A DNA stretch of 64,000 nt from an uncultured Helicobacteraceae bacterium (GTDB lineage: Bacteria; Campylobacterota; Campylobacteria; Campylobacterales; Helicobacteraceae): contig CAJTQL010000002.1 of the NCBI GenBank assembly GCA_910578285.1, forward strand, positions 186,001 through 250,000, in the 5' to 3' direction. This document shows, piece by piece, positions 33,318-42,224 of this stretch; the first letter of the stretch is position 1, and the number at the start of each line of letters is the position of its first letter. The notes beneath the pieces are model-generated. The model did no database searches. It was not told the DNA's origin and saw only the letters and a program-made list of their open reading frames with translations. The position numbers were made by a program, and so were the translations under genes.

Positions 33318-34844
33318 TTATTTGCGGAACATTTTTAGCATGCGTTGCGTAACGACAAAGCCACCGAAAATATTGATGCTCACGAGCAGGATTCCGACAA
33401 ACGCGAGGAAGCTCACGAATCCTCCGCTGCCGATTTGCAGCAGCACGCCGATGATGATGATGCCAGAAATAGCGTTTGTAACGCTCATGAGCGGTGTGTG
33501 CAGCGCGCCACTGACATTCCAAACGACATAATAGCCCACAATGCAAGCAAGCATGAATACGCTGAAGTGCGCCAAGAATGCGTTCTCGACATTCTCGAAT
33601 AGCCATGCGAGCAAGAGTGCAACAAGCGCTGCTGCGCCATATTTGATGCATGGGCAAAGCTGTTTGGGCGGCTCTTTGAGCTGCACGGGCGCGCTTGGAG
33701 CAGGCTTTGGTGCGGCAGAGACTTTGATAGGCGGCGGTGGGAAGGTGATTTCGCTTTCGCGCACCACTGTTGCAGAGCGGATAATCTCATCATCAAAATC
33801 AATCTGCAATGTGCCGTCTTTTTGCTTGCAGAGGAGCTTGATGAGATTCAAAAGATTGGTGGCATAGAGTTGTGAAGATTGCGTGGGTAAACGGCTTGGT
33901 AAGTCGGTATAGCCGATGATTTTCACACCATTTGACGAGGTTATCACTCTATCCTTCTCGGTGAGCTCACAATTTCCGCCATTTGCAGCGGCAAGGTCGA
34001 CAATCACGCTGCCCGAATGCATGCTTGCAATCATCTCGGCTGTGATGAGTTTTGGTGCGGGTTTGCCCGGAATCAGTGCTGTGGTGATGATAATATCGAC
34101 TTCTTTTGCTTGCGCGGCGAAGAGCTCCATTTCAGCCTTGATAAATTCGGGGCTCATGACTTTTGCATAACCATCGCCGCTGCTTGCTTCTTCTTGGATA
34201 TGTACCTCGAGAAACTCTGCGCCCATACTTTGGACCTGCTCGCGCACTTCGGGGCGAGTGTCGAACGCGCGCACAATCGCGCCAAGACTATGCGCCGTAC
34301 CGATTGCAGCAAGCCCTGCAACGCCAGCGCCGATGACAAGAACCTTTGCAGGGGGCACTTTGCCTGCTGCTGTGATTTGCCCTGTGAAGAATCGCCCAAA
34401 TTCAAAGGCAGCCTCGACAATCGCACGATAGCCTGCGATGTTTGCCATGGAGCTTAGAGCGTCCATACTCTGTGCGCGCGAGATTCGAGGCACACAATCC
34501 ATGGAGAGTGTGGTGATTTTTTTAGCTTGGAGTTTTTCCAAAAGATTGGGATTGTGTGCAGCGTTCATAAGCCCGATGAGTGTTGCACCTTCTTTGATAA
34601 GCGCGATTTCGCTATCGGTTGGGGCATCGACTTTGAGAATCACATCGCCTGCAAAGATTTGCTTTTTGTTTTTGATGGTTGCGCCCGCTTGTGTATAGTC
34701 GGAATCGCTGAAATTTGCATGCTTGCCTGCACCTTGTTCCACAGAAACATCGAAACCGAGTTTGATGAATTGCGCAACGCTGCTAGGTGTTGCAGCAACG
34801 CGCAATTCACCAGTGGTCTGCTCTTTGGGAATGGAAATATTCAT
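33318..34844 (-). CDS. pntA: NAD(P) transhydrogenase subunit alpha
   Basis: This 508-residue subunit has an N-terminal NAD(H)-binding domain (VAATPSSV near 17, GAGVAGLAAIGTA near 170, then FDTRPE) joined by a proline-rich linker near 370-395 to a C-terminal part with about four membrane helices. It is therefore the undivided E. coli-type alpha subunit rather than the split PntAA/PntAB form. The start at 34844 has GGAGG upstream; the frame upstream of it lacks similarity. An extended -10 (TGCTATAAT) stands about 30 bases before. Confidence 0.95.
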   Translation of the reverse strand: MNISIPKEQTTGELRVAATPSSVAQFIKLGFDVSVEQGAGKHANFSDSDYTQAGATIKNKKQIFAGDVILKVDAPTDSEIALIKEGATLIGLMNAAHNPNLLEKLQAKKITTLSMDCVPRISRAQSMDALSSMANIAGYRAIVEAAFEFGRFFTGQITAAGKVPPAKVLVIGAGVAGLAAIGTAHSLGAIVRAFDTRPEVREQVQSMGAEFLEVHIQEEASSGDGYAKVMSPEFIKAEMELFAAQAKEVDIIITTALIPGKPAPKLITAEMIASMHSGSVIVDLAAANGGNCELTEKDRVITSSNGVKIIGYTDLPSRLPTQSSQLYATNLLNLIKLLCKQKDGTLQIDFDDEIIRSATVVRESEITFPPPPIKVSAAPKPAPSAPVQLKEPPKQLCPCIKYGAAALVALLLAWLFENVENAFLAHFSVFMLACIVGYYVVWNVSGALHTPLMSVTNAISGIIIIGVLLQIGSGGFVSFLAFVGILLVSINIFGGFVVTQRMLKMFRK

Positions 34845-34875
34845 TGCCTTGCCTCCTATATGAATAGTGTGCAAA

Positions 34876-34884
34876 ATTATAGCA
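34876..34884 (-). promoter_or_regulatory. Extended -10 promoter of pntAB
   Basis: TGCTATAAT on the minus strand is a full extended -10 element about 32 bases upstream of the pntA ATG. No good -35 is visible. Confidence 0.55.
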
Positions 34885-34910
34885 GAAATTGCTAAACTTC
34901 CCTATAGTAT

Positions 34911-35477
34911 CTAACTGCGCAAAGTTTTAGTATCCAAGCTTTTTTGTAGGGCTTTGATATGAAAACTTTTGCGATGAATGGGGAGAAATCCATATTGTTG
35001 TATAGCGTTGATATGCGCCTTTGTGCCATAGCCACAATGTTTGTCAAAGCCATAGTTGGGATATTGCGCATGCCAGCCGAACATCTCTTCGTCTTTTGCA
35101 CATTTAGCAAGAATGCTTGCGGCAGAAATGCAAGGAATCGTCGAATCGCCTTTGATGATGGGGCGAAAATCGTGGATTCCAAAGTTTGTGTTGCCATCAA
35201 CAAGATATTGTTCCGCTGCTAGTTCATCGCGGATTTGTCGCAATGCGCGTGCGAGGCAGGCACTTAGCCCAAGCGAGTCGACTTGTTCGCTGCAAAAACT
35301 AACTACAACAAATCGTGCATTTTGTTGAATGACGTCTCGCAATGCGAATCGTTTTTTGCGGCTCAATGTCTTGGAATCGGACAATCCGCTTATGGGCTGC
35401 AACAGCACAACGCTCGCAACAAAAAGCGCGCCCGCAATGCAGCCACGCCCCGCTTCATCAACGCCACAAATTACCAT
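34911..35477 (-). CDS. rnhB: Ribonuclease HII
   Basis: This 188-residue enzyme removes RNA from RNA-DNA hybrids and misinserted ribonucleotides. It opens with MVICGVDEAGRG, giving the acidic pair D7-E8; a further conserved aspartate lies in YLVDGN near residue 94 and another in the stretch IPCISAASILAKCAKDEEM. I use ATG 35477, which overlaps the previous gene's stop by 7 bases, rather than the longer frame that has no family similarity. It is co-transcribed with the ATPase gene upstream. Confidence 0.95.
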   Translation of the reverse strand: MVICGVDEAGRGCIAGALFVASVVLLQPISGLSDSKTLSRKKRFALRDVIQQNARFVVVSFCSEQVDSLGLSACLARALRQIRDELAAEQYLVDGNTNFGIHDFRPIIKGDSTIPCISAASILAKCAKDEEMFGWHAQYPNYGFDKHCGYGTKAHINAIQQYGFLPIHRKSFHIKALQKSLDTKTLRS

Positions 35478-36550
35478 TGTTCCCCCAAAGCAAACTCCCA
35501 AAATGGCAACACAAAAGAAGGCAGAGGCGCTTTGCGCTCAAAGGCTGTGGCAAGCGTGATGACATAGAGCCGTGCAAGGTCCTTGTGCTGGCTATATGCT
35601 TTTTCGATTCGTTTGAGAATCGAATCTTCGCTCAAAAATGGTGCTGCAATAAAACCGATGTTTGCATCTTTTGTAGTCAGCAAAAAGTCGAGATGATTTG
35701 AATAGAAGGGCTGCCCGATTTTTTGGAGTTCAAGAAAAATCATATTTTCAAACAGAGCAACGAAGTTGCGTTGGTAGGAGATTGCTGAAAATAGCGAGAA
35801 ATCCCAGAAATAAATCTTTTTGGGTGCTTTTTCATGGTAGAGTTTGGGCACAAAAAAGACGATTTTTTGCAGTTTGAAATCATGGATACAGCGGTATATT
35901 GTGTCTTTGCTAATTGATTGTGTTTTTTTAAGATGTGTGTAGAGATGGTGTGTCGTGAGTGTGTGTCCCATAAAAGGCAAGATTCCTTGTAGTATGCGTG
36001 TGTTATCACCCAGTGCAAGAATCTCGCGCTTGCGTTCGCCCTTTTTAGATTCATCAAGCAGGCAGATTTCAGGCAAGGTGCCATCGAGCAAGAAGAGATT
36101 AAAGAGATGTTCGGACGTGTTGCTATGCGCAAAGCTCACATATTCCTCAAAATCGAGCCCCGATAGGCAATATTGTGCTCGATTGGGTAGCGGAGATTTT
36201 GAAACAAGCAGAATCGATGCCGTGCTATGCATGTGGATTTTGTCAATTGCAGCTTGGAAGAGGGCAGGCATCGAGAAATGGTCAAGAATGAGCAAATCAC
36301 ATTGTTTTTGGATGATGAAACGCGAGAGAGAATCAGCAATGTCGGCAAGATATTGTTGCAGACGTATGTCGCCACAATCGAGATAGAAAGGATTTTTGAA
36401 ATGCTCACTATGACGTTTGGCTAGTATTGTTTTGCCTACTTTTGGAGCTCCATAGAGATTAAAAATCTCGCGTTTTGTGGTTGGAATCGCCAATTTGCGT
36501 GCTAATGGCTTGAGGCTGTGCTTTTGTTCTTTTTCATAAATTCGTTCCAA
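35471..36550 (-). CDS. P-loop ATPase (AAA/DUF4143-like), function unknown
   Basis: The product of about 359 residues carries Walker A GAPKVGKT near residue 34 and a Walker B-type LLILDHF near 87. A winged-helix-like middle (near 205-230, HHLYTHLKKTQSISKDTIYRCI) and a C-terminal region rich in aromatic strands follow. This layout matches the AAA_14/DUF4143 ATPases, whose role is unclear. The start is uncertain: the frame opens with TTG and only a distant GGAAAG is present. It lies directly before rnhB with a 7-base overlap, and a TGCTATAAT element lies about 40 bases upstream. Confidence 0.7.
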   Translation of the reverse strand: MERIYEKEQKHSLKPLARKLAIPTTKREIFNLYGAPKVGKTILAKRHSEHFKNPFYLDCGDIRLQQYLADIADSLSRFIIQKQCDLLILDHFSMPALFQAAIDKIHMHSTASILLVSKSPLPNRAQYCLSGLDFEEYVSFAHSNTSEHLFNLFLLDGTLPEICLLDESKKGERKREILALGDNTRILQGILPFMGHTLTTHHLYTHLKKTQSISKDTIYRCIHDFKLQKIVFFVPKLYHEKAPKKIYFWDFSLFSAISYQRNFVALFENMIFLELQKIGQPFYSNHLDFLLTTKDANIGFIAAPFLSEDSILKRIEKAYSQHKDLARLYVITLATAFERKAPLPSFVLPFWEFALGEQW

Positions 36551-36590
36551 AATATCGATTGTCTTTCCTTGCGCGTGTTTTGGTATTTTG

Positions 36591-36599
36591 ATTATAGCA
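36591..36599 (-). promoter_or_regulatory. Extended -10 promoter of the ATPase-rnhB operon
   Basis: TGCTATAAT on the minus strand, identical to the element before pntA, lies about 40 bases upstream of the TTG start. Confidence 0.5.
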
Positions 36600-36722
36600 C
36601 AAAAGCCGCATATCGTGGATTTACTGCTCTTTTAGCGCAAGAATATGCCCAATTTATCCTTTTGATAAGGAAATAAAATGCAAAAAAATTGCGCAAAAAG
36701 CGTACAAATCTCTTGAATACTC

Positions 36723-36751
36723 TTGCAAAAAGAAAGAGAATGGGGTATGAT
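36723..36751 (+). promoter_or_regulatory. Promoter of the S10-spc-alpha ribosomal operon
   Basis: TTGCAA (36723-36728), a 17-base spacer and TATGAT (36746-36751) make a good sigma-70 promoter. About 95 bases of leader follow before rpsJ, including a possible stem TTGCCA...TTGGCA (near 36790-36812) that could serve regulation. The 36551-36853 gap holds this promoter and the opposite-strand ATPase promoter, and nothing else. Confidence 0.65.
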
Positions 36752-36853
36752 TCTACTTTTGAATGTGGAAGCAACACAGATATGACGCTTGCCACGCTGT
36801 GTGGTTGGCAGTGATTTTAGAATGTGTGTTCTTTGATATTGTAAGGAAACAAA

Positions 36854-37165
36854 ATGGAAAAAATTAGATTCAAGCTCAAGGCATATGACCATCGAGTGCT
36901 TGACAGAACGGTTGCTTCGATTGTTGAAGCTGTGAAACGAACGGGTTCTGAAATTCGTGGACCCATTCCTTTGCCCACAACAAAGAGACGCTACACGGTG
37001 TTGCGTTCTCCGCATATCAATAAGGATTCGCGAGAGCAATTCGAGATTCGTGTGCATACGCGCTTGATTGATGTTGTGTCTGCAACGCCAGACACGGTTG
37101 AGAGCCTCACAAAGCTCGATTTAGCGCCTGAAGTTGATGTCGAAGTGCGCTCATTAGACAAATAG
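36854..37165 (+). CDS. rpsJ: Ribosomal protein S10
   Basis: This 103-residue 30S head protein also takes part in transcription antitermination as NusE. It starts MEKIRFKLKAYDHRVLD and contains the conserved GPIPLPTTKRRYTVLRSPH stretch near residues 37-56. It is the first gene of the cluster, preceded by AAGGAAAC. It is followed by a 78-base gap before rplC, the longest spacer in the front part of the operon. Confidence 0.98.
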   Translation: MEKIRFKLKAYDHRVLDRTVASIVEAVKRTGSEIRGPIPLPTTKRRYTVLRSPHINKDSREQFEIRVHTRLIDVVSATPDTVESLTKLDLAPEVDVEVRSLDK

Positions 37166-37243
37166 TCGGGCAGTTGTCAGAAGGCAAGAGTCGTAGAATT
37201 GGAAAATTTTGGGAATCCATATCCCAAACCATAAAGGATTGAG

Positions 37244-37822
37244 ATGGAGTTTTTAGTCGAAAAAATTGGAATGAGCCGCACACTAGCGGCAATTAGCACG
37301 CCTGTAACGCTTTTGCGTGTGCAAGAAGCAAAGATTTGCGAGATGATTGGTGAGAATAAAGCGCTTGTTGCTTATCCGCGCGGAAAGACATTGAATAAGT
37401 CCATTGGCGGACAACAAAAAAAATACAATCTTCCTAAAGAATATAATCGCTTTATGACACTTGAGGTTGCAGCAGGTAGCACAGGAGATATGGCTATCGA
37501 ATCGCTTGCCGAGGCAAAACGATTGAAAATCACATTTCGTACAAAAGGGCGTGGTTTTAGCGGGGTGATGAAACGTTGGAATTTTAATGGAGGTCCTGCT
37601 GCACATGGGCATCGATTCCATAGGCGCACAGGCTCGATTGGAAATCGTGAGTGGCCTGGGCGTGTGCAGCCGGGCAAAAAAATGGCAGGGCACTATGGCA
37701 ATGAAAATGTGACAGTACAAAATGAAGTCGTCTCTTTTGACGTACAAAAACGCGTTTTGGTTGTGAAAGGTTCAATACCGGGCTACAACGGCGCATTTGG
37801 AAAAATAAAGGTGGTTCGATGA
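37244..37822 (+). CDS. rplC: Ribosomal protein L3
   Basis: This 192-residue 50S protein is an early assembly component whose central loop reaches the peptidyl transferase centre. It has KIGMSRTL at the start and the conserved GRGFSGVMKRWNFNGGPAAHG region near 100-125, followed by RRTGSIGNREWPGRV. It overlaps rplD by 4 bases. Confidence 0.98.
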   Translation: MEFLVEKIGMSRTLAAISTPVTLLRVQEAKICEMIGENKALVAYPRGKTLNKSIGGQQKKYNLPKEYNRFMTLEVAAGSTGDMAIESLAEAKRLKITFRTKGRGFSGVMKRWNFNGGPAAHGHRFHRRTGSIGNREWPGRVQPGKKMAGHYGNENVTVQNEVVSFDVQKRVLVVKGSIPGYNGAFGKIKVVR

Positions 37823-38433
37823 ATTCTGCAATTGTATTAGATTCTAACATGCAAAAAAATGGCGAGCTTGCTCTGCCTGAATGTTATAAGGACATTCATG
37901 AGCACAATCTTTATCTCTATGTCAAGTCCTATTTAGCTTCATTTCGTGTGAATTGTGCCTCGTCTAAAAATCGTGGCGAGGTGAGTGGTGGTGGCAAAAA
38001 GCCATGGAACCAAAAAGGCGGTGGCAGGGCACGGGCTGGGAGCATCACTTCCCCTGTATTTGTTGGTGGGGGCGTTGCACATGGTCCTAGGAATAATCGG
38101 AATTATGCCCTAAAAATAAATAGAAAACAAAAGAAACTTGCATTACATTATGCTTTCTTTCAAAAAGCAACGGAGGATAGACTTTTTGTCGTGGATAGTA
38201 TCAAAGTAGAGAGTGGTAAAACAAAAGATGCTTTTGCGCTTTTTCGACAAATTGGGCAAAAAGACACTCTGTTTGTTGTGGATAGTATAGATGTTAAGAC
38301 TGAATCAGCATTTCGTAATTTGCAAAAATGCTATATTGTTGATTCCACAGAGCTCAACGCATATCTTGTCGCTGTTTTTAAATCTGTCGTGGTTGAAAAA
38401 GCAGTATTTGAAAAATTGATTAAAGAGGGCTAA
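37819..38433 (+). CDS. rplD: Ribosomal protein L4
   Basis: This 204-residue 50S protein lines the exit tunnel. The extended loop is visible as GGGKKPWNQKGGGRARAG near residues 55-75, followed by the conserved VAHGPRNNRNYALKINRKQK. In E. coli L4 represses its own operon; whether that holds here is unknown. It starts within the end of rplC and leads rplW by 2 bases. Confidence 0.97.
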   Translation: MNSAIVLDSNMQKNGELALPECYKDIHEHNLYLYVKSYLASFRVNCASSKNRGEVSGGGKKPWNQKGGGRARAGSITSPVFVGGGVAHGPRNNRNYALKINRKQKKLALHYAFFQKATEDRLFVVDSIKVESGKTKDAFALFRQIGQKDTLFVVDSIDVKTESAFRNLQKCYIVDSTELNAYLVAVFKSVVVEKAVFEKLIKEG

Positions 38434-38435
38434 CA

Positions 38436-38738
38436 ATGGCAGATATTACCGACATTAAATCTATTATGTATACAGAAAAGTCCCTAAAATTGCAGGAAGA
38501 GAATGTATTGGTTGTGCAAACTTCCCCGCGAGTGAGCAAGCAGCAGCTCAAAGAAGTTTTTAAAGAATACTTTGGCTTTACGCCGCTTCGTGTCAATTCT
38601 TTACAACAAGATGGCAAGGTAAAGTTTATGAGGACTCGCAGTGGCTCGGGCAAAAAAATCAAAGGTCAGCGAGTATCGTTCAAGAAATTCTATGTCAAGC
38701 TCCCAGAGGGCGCGCGCATAGAATCGCTTGCTGTATAA
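38436..38738 (+). CDS. rplW: Ribosomal protein L23
   Basis: The 100-residue protein sits at the mouth of the exit tunnel and docks trigger factor and SRP. It shows the family pattern SIMYTEKS near the N-terminus and the later VRVNSLQQDGK and RTRSGSGKKIKGQRVSFKK loop. It lies 2 bases after rplD. Confidence 0.95.
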   Translation: MADITDIKSIMYTEKSLKLQEENVLVVQTSPRVSKQQLKEVFKEYFGFTPLRVNSLQQDGKVKFMRTRSGSGKKIKGQRVSFKKFYVKLPEGARIESLAV

Positions 38739-38748
38739 GGAGAAAATA

Positions 38749-39576
38749 ATGGCAATTAAAACCTATAAGCCCTATACCCCTAGTCGCCGCTTTATGAGCA
38801 ATTTAAGCTCAAGCGACATCACAGCAAAGGCAAGTGTGCGCAAGCTGCTTGTCAAATTGCCTGTAACATCGGGGCGCAACAACAATGGCAGAATCACAAG
38901 CCGACATAAAGAGGGTGGAGCAAAGAAGCTATATCGTGTGATTGATTTCAAGCGCAACAAGTATAGCATTGAAGGACGCGTGCAAGCGATAGAATACGAT
39001 CCTTATCGCAATTGTCGTATTGCTCTTGTTAGCTATAAAGATGGAGAAAAACGTTATATTCTCCAACCTAATGGGCTTGGCGTTGGCGATATTGTGTTGG
39101 CTGCCGAAGAGGGACTTGATATTCGTGTGGGATATGCAATGAAATTGCGTGCAATTCCTATTGGAACAATTGTGCATAATGTCGAGTTGTATCCCGGTGC
39201 TGGTGGGCAGATTGCTCGAAGCGCAGGTGCAAGCATGCAGATTATGGGACGTGAGGGCAAATATACCATATTACGCATGCCAAGTGGTGAGATGCGTTAT
39301 ATCTTAAGTGAATGCATGGCGACTATTGGTGTCGTTGGTAATGCAGACTTTGCGAATATTTCTATCGGCAAAGCAGGTCGGAATCGTTATCTTGGTGTTC
39401 GCCCACAAACAAGAGGCAGCGCAATGAACCCTGTCGACCACCCACACGGAGGCGGAGAGGGCAAAACAGGCTCGAGCGGACATCCTGTGTCCCCATGGGG
39501 TATGCCTACCAAAGGTTACAAAACTCGTCGTAAAAAAGCGAGCGACAAATTGATTATCTCAAGACGAAAAAAATAG
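38749..39576 (+). CDS. rplB: Ribosomal protein L2
   Basis: This 275-residue 50S protein is needed for subunit joining and the peptidyl transferase centre. The hallmark MNPVDHPHGGGEGKTGSSG lies near residue 225, holding the essential histidine, with the usual basic C-terminus (KGYKTRRKK). The start at 38749 has AAGGAG upstream. Confidence 0.98.
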   Translation: MAIKTYKPYTPSRRFMSNLSSSDITAKASVRKLLVKLPVTSGRNNNGRITSRHKEGGAKKLYRVIDFKRNKYSIEGRVQAIEYDPYRNCRIALVSYKDGEKRYILQPNGLGVGDIVLAAEEGLDIRVGYAMKLRAIPIGTIVHNVELYPGAGGQIARSAGASMQIMGREGKYTILRMPSGEMRYILSECMATIGVVGNADFANISIGKAGRNRYLGVRPQTRGSAMNPVDHPHGGGEGKTGSSGHPVSPWGMPTKGYKTRRKKASDKLIISRRKK

Positions 39577-39585
39577 GGACGGATT

Positions 39586-39867
39586 ATGGCTAGATCGATT
39601 AAAAAAGGTCCATTTATAGATGACCATCTTCTTAAGAAAGTTCAAAAGAGTAAGGCAGCAAAAGATAATAAGCCTATTAAAACATGGTCAAGACGTAGTA
39701 TAATTTTGCCTGATATGATTGGTATGACTTTCAATGTTCATAATGGGCGCGCATTTGTTCCTGTATATATTACTGAGAATCATGTTGGTTATCGTTTGGG
39801 TGAGTTTGCTCCTACACGCACTTTTAAAGGGCATAAGGGCAGTGTCCAAAAAAAGATTGGTAAATAA
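39586..39867 (+). CDS. rpsS: Ribosomal protein S19
   Basis: The 93-residue 30S head protein pairs with S13. It starts MARSIKKGPFIDDHLLKKV and contains VHNGRAFVPVYITENHVGYRLGEF with TRTFKGH near 80, all family hallmarks. It lies 9 bases after rplB. Confidence 0.98.
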   Translation: MARSIKKGPFIDDHLLKKVQKSKAAKDNKPIKTWSRRSIILPDMIGMTFNVHNGRAFVPVYITENHVGYRLGEFAPTRTFKGHKGSVQKKIGK

Positions 39868-39878
39868 GGAGTGTCTAT

Positions 39879-40262
39879 ATGAGTAAAGCATTATTGCGTT
39901 TCGTTCGCCTCTCTCCTACAAAGGCGAGGTTGATTGCGCGTGAGATTCAAGGCATGAATGCAGAGATTGCTCTTGCTTCGCTTGAGTTTACTCCCAACAA
40001 AGCAGCAAGGTTAATTGCTAAGGTTCTTGCTTCTGCTATTGCAAATGGCAATTATGAGGCAGGCAATGTTGAGGTTGCATCATGTCGCATTGATACTGGT
40101 CCTGTCTTGCGCCGTTTCACACCGCGAGCAAGGGGTCGTGCGACACCTATTCGTAAACCAACATCGCATATTTTTGTTGAGGTAGCAGAGATGATAGATA
40201 AGAAACCAACAAAACACTCATCAAGGAGAGGTAAAAAAGTGGCACAGAGTGAGGATAAGTAG
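39879..40262 (+). CDS. rplV: Ribosomal protein L22
   Basis: The 127-residue tunnel protein shows RLSPTKARLIAREIQGMNAE at the start and the conserved tunnel loop GPVLRRFTPRARGRATPI near residues 72-90. A basic C-terminal extension (KHSSRRGKKVAQSEDK) follows. It has GGAGTG upstream. Confidence 0.97.
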   Translation: MSKALLRFVRLSPTKARLIAREIQGMNAEIALASLEFTPNKAARLIAKVLASAIANGNYEAGNVEVASCRIDTGPVLRRFTPRARGRATPIRKPTSHIFVEVAEMIDKKPTKHSSRRGKKVAQSEDK

Positions 40263-40264
40263 TT

Positions 40265-40990
40265 ATGGGTCAAAAAGTTAATCCAATTGGTCTGAGGCTG
40301 GGTATCAATCAAAATTGGAAATCACGCTGGTTTCCTCATTTTGGGGCAACTCCTAAGAATATTGTTGAGGACCATAAGATTCGTCAGTTTTTGAAAAAGA
40401 ATCTTAGTGTGGCAGGTGTAAGTGAGATTGTGATTGAACGAACAGCTAAAAAATTGCGCATTACCGTTGTGGCTGCACGTCCGGGTGTGATTATTGGCAA
40501 GAAGGGTTCTGATATTGAAAACATCAAAAAAGCCTTACAAAAAATTGTTGATAACAATAATAAAGATGGTGAGAAGAAAGATGTTGGAATCAATATCAAG
40601 GAAGTTAAACGTCCCTACGCAAATGCGCAGCTAGCAGCAGAAAATGTTGCAATGCAGCTTGAGAAACGTGTTGCATTTCGCAGAGCAATGAAAAAGGTCA
40701 TGCAAAATGCGATGAAATCAGGTGCGAAAGGTATCAAAGTGCAGGTCTCCGGACGTTTGGCTGGGGCAGAGATGGCACGCATGGAATGGTATATGGACGG
40801 TCGTGTTCCTTTGCATACATTACGAGCAAAGGTGGAATATGGATTTGCCGAAGCAATGACGACTTATGGGATTATTGGAGTTAAAGTATGGATTTTTAAA
40901 GGCGAAATTCTACAAAAAGGCATTCAGGTTGAAAAACGTGAAGGCAATGATAGAGAATCTCGCCTAGCAAGACGAAGGAGACAACAATAA
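40265..40990 (+). CDS. rpsC: Ribosomal protein S3
   Basis: This 241-residue 30S protein guides mRNA entry. It begins MGQKVNPIGLRLGI and has the KH domain GVIIGKKGSDIENI near residues 75-90, followed by VSGRLAGAEMARMEW near 160. The stop overlaps the rplP ATG (TAATG). Confidence 0.98.
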   Translation: MGQKVNPIGLRLGINQNWKSRWFPHFGATPKNIVEDHKIRQFLKKNLSVAGVSEIVIERTAKKLRITVVAARPGVIIGKKGSDIENIKKALQKIVDNNNKDGEKKDVGINIKEVKRPYANAQLAAENVAMQLEKRVAFRRAMKKVMQNAMKSGAKGIKVQVSGRLAGAEMARMEWYMDGRVPLHTLRAKVEYGFAEAMTTYGIIGVKVWIFKGEILQKGIQVEKREGNDRESRLARRRRQQ

Positions 40991-41415
40991 TGTTAATGCC
41001 AAAACGTACAAAATACCGAAAACAAATGAAAGGGCGCAATCGCGGTAAGGCATTTCGCGGCAATTCTCTTGCATTTGGAACGATTGGAATCAAAGCACTT
41101 GAGCATGGTCGCATTGATTCGCGACAAATTGAGGCGGCACGTATTGCAATGACGCGTCATACCAAGAGAGCTGGGCAGACTTGGATTCGCGTTTTTCCTG
41201 ATAAGCCTTTAACCGCCAAACCTCTTGAAGTGCGTATGGGGAAGGGGCGCGGTGCAGTAGAGAAATGGGTGATGAATATCCAACCAGGTCGAATCATATA
41301 TGAAATGGGGAGTGTTGATGAGGCGCTTGCTAGGGAGGCACTTGCACTTGCTCAAAGTAAACTTCCTTTTCGGACAAAGATTGTAACAAGTGAGAGTGAA
41401 AATGAAATATACTGA
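40990..41415 (+). CDS. rplP: Ribosomal protein L16
   Basis: This 141-residue protein contacts the A-site tRNA. It begins MLMPKRTKYRKQMKGRNRG and shows RVFPDKPLTAKPLEVRMGKGRG near 70-90. It overlaps rpsC by one base and rpmC by 14. Confidence 0.98.
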   Translation: MLMPKRTKYRKQMKGRNRGKAFRGNSLAFGTIGIKALEHGRIDSRQIEAARIAMTRHTKRAGQTWIRVFPDKPLTAKPLEVRMGKGRGAVEKWVMNIQPGRIIYEMGSVDEALAREALALAQSKLPFRTKIVTSESENEIY

Positions 41416-41587
41416 AATTATTAATAGAGATAAAGGAGAACTACAAAAGCTCCTGAAAGAAAAAAAATTGCATTTATTTGAACTTCGTTTAAGACTTCGG
41501 ACAATGCAATTGAAAAACCCTAATGAATTGAGGGCTGTTCGCAAGGAAATTGCACGTATCAATACAGCTCTTGTGGCAAAAGGTTAG
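41402..41587 (+). CDS. rpmC: Ribosomal protein L29
   Basis: The 61-residue helical protein lies near the tunnel exit. I start at ATG 41402 (MKYTEIINRDKGELQKLL), inside the rplP end, giving the normal L29 length and the family's LRTMQLKNPNELRAVRKEIARI core. Confidence 0.95.
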   Translation: MKYTEIINRDKGELQKLLKEKKLHLFELRLRLRTMQLKNPNELRAVRKEIARINTALVAKG

Positions 41588-41589
41588 AC

Positions 41590-41859
41590 ATGAATGAGAA
41601 CAAACAAGCACATAAACGTGTGATTCAAGGCAGTGTTGTTGCAAAAAGTGGCGATAAAAGCGTTTCGATTCTTGTTGAAAAAAGAGTAATTCACCCAAGA
41701 TACCGAAAAATCGTGAAACGTTTTAAGAAATATTTGGTCCATGATGAAGAAAATAAAATCAAAGTAGGAGATGTTATTGAAGCAATTGAATGTAAGCCTA
41801 TATCAAAACGTAAAGCATTCATGCTTCATAAGGTCGTCTCTGTGGGAGTTGAGTTATGA
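41590..41859 (+). CDS. rpsQ: Ribosomal protein S17
   Basis: The 89-residue 30S protein has the OB-fold features VIQGSVVAKSGDKSVSILVEK, HPRYRKIVKRFKKYLVHDEEN, GDVIEAIECKPISKRKAF. It starts 2 bases after rpmC and its stop overlaps the rplN ATG. Confidence 0.97.
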   Translation: MNENKQAHKRVIQGSVVAKSGDKSVSILVEKRVIHPRYRKIVKRFKKYLVHDEENKIKVGDVIEAIECKPISKRKAFMLHKVVSVGVEL

Positions 41860-42224
41860 TACAGAGTTTTACACGATTGAATGTCGCAGATAATAGTGGC
41901 GCGAAAGAAGTCATGTGCATCAAGATTTTAGGTGGAAGCAAAAGACGTTATGCAACTGTGGGCGATATTATCGTTGCTTCTGTCAAAAAGGCGATTCCAA
42001 ATGGCAAGGTTAAAAAAGGGCAAGTTGTTAAAGCTGTAGTTGTTCGTACCAAAAAAGAGATTCAAAGAGGTAACGGCTCTCTGATTCGCTTTGATGATAA
42101 CGCTGCTGTGATTTTGGATAACAAACGAGAACCGATTGGAACACGTATCTTTGGTCCTGTGGGGCGCGAAGTGCGCTATGCAAATTTTATGAAAATCGTA
42201 TCTTTGGCACCGGAGGTTTTGTAA
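41856..42224 (+). CDS. rplN: Ribosomal protein L14
   Basis: This 122-residue intersubunit protein shows MIQSFTRLNVADNSGAKEVMC, then RRYATVGDIIVASVKKAIP and the C-terminal GTRIFGPVGREVR. It overlaps rpsQ by 4 bases and rplX by one. Confidence 0.98.
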   Translation: MIQSFTRLNVADNSGAKEVMCIKILGGSKRRYATVGDIIVASVKKAIPNGKVKKGQVVKAVVVRTKKEIQRGNGSLIRFDDNAAVILDNKREPIGTRIFGPVGREVRYANFMKIVSLAPEVL

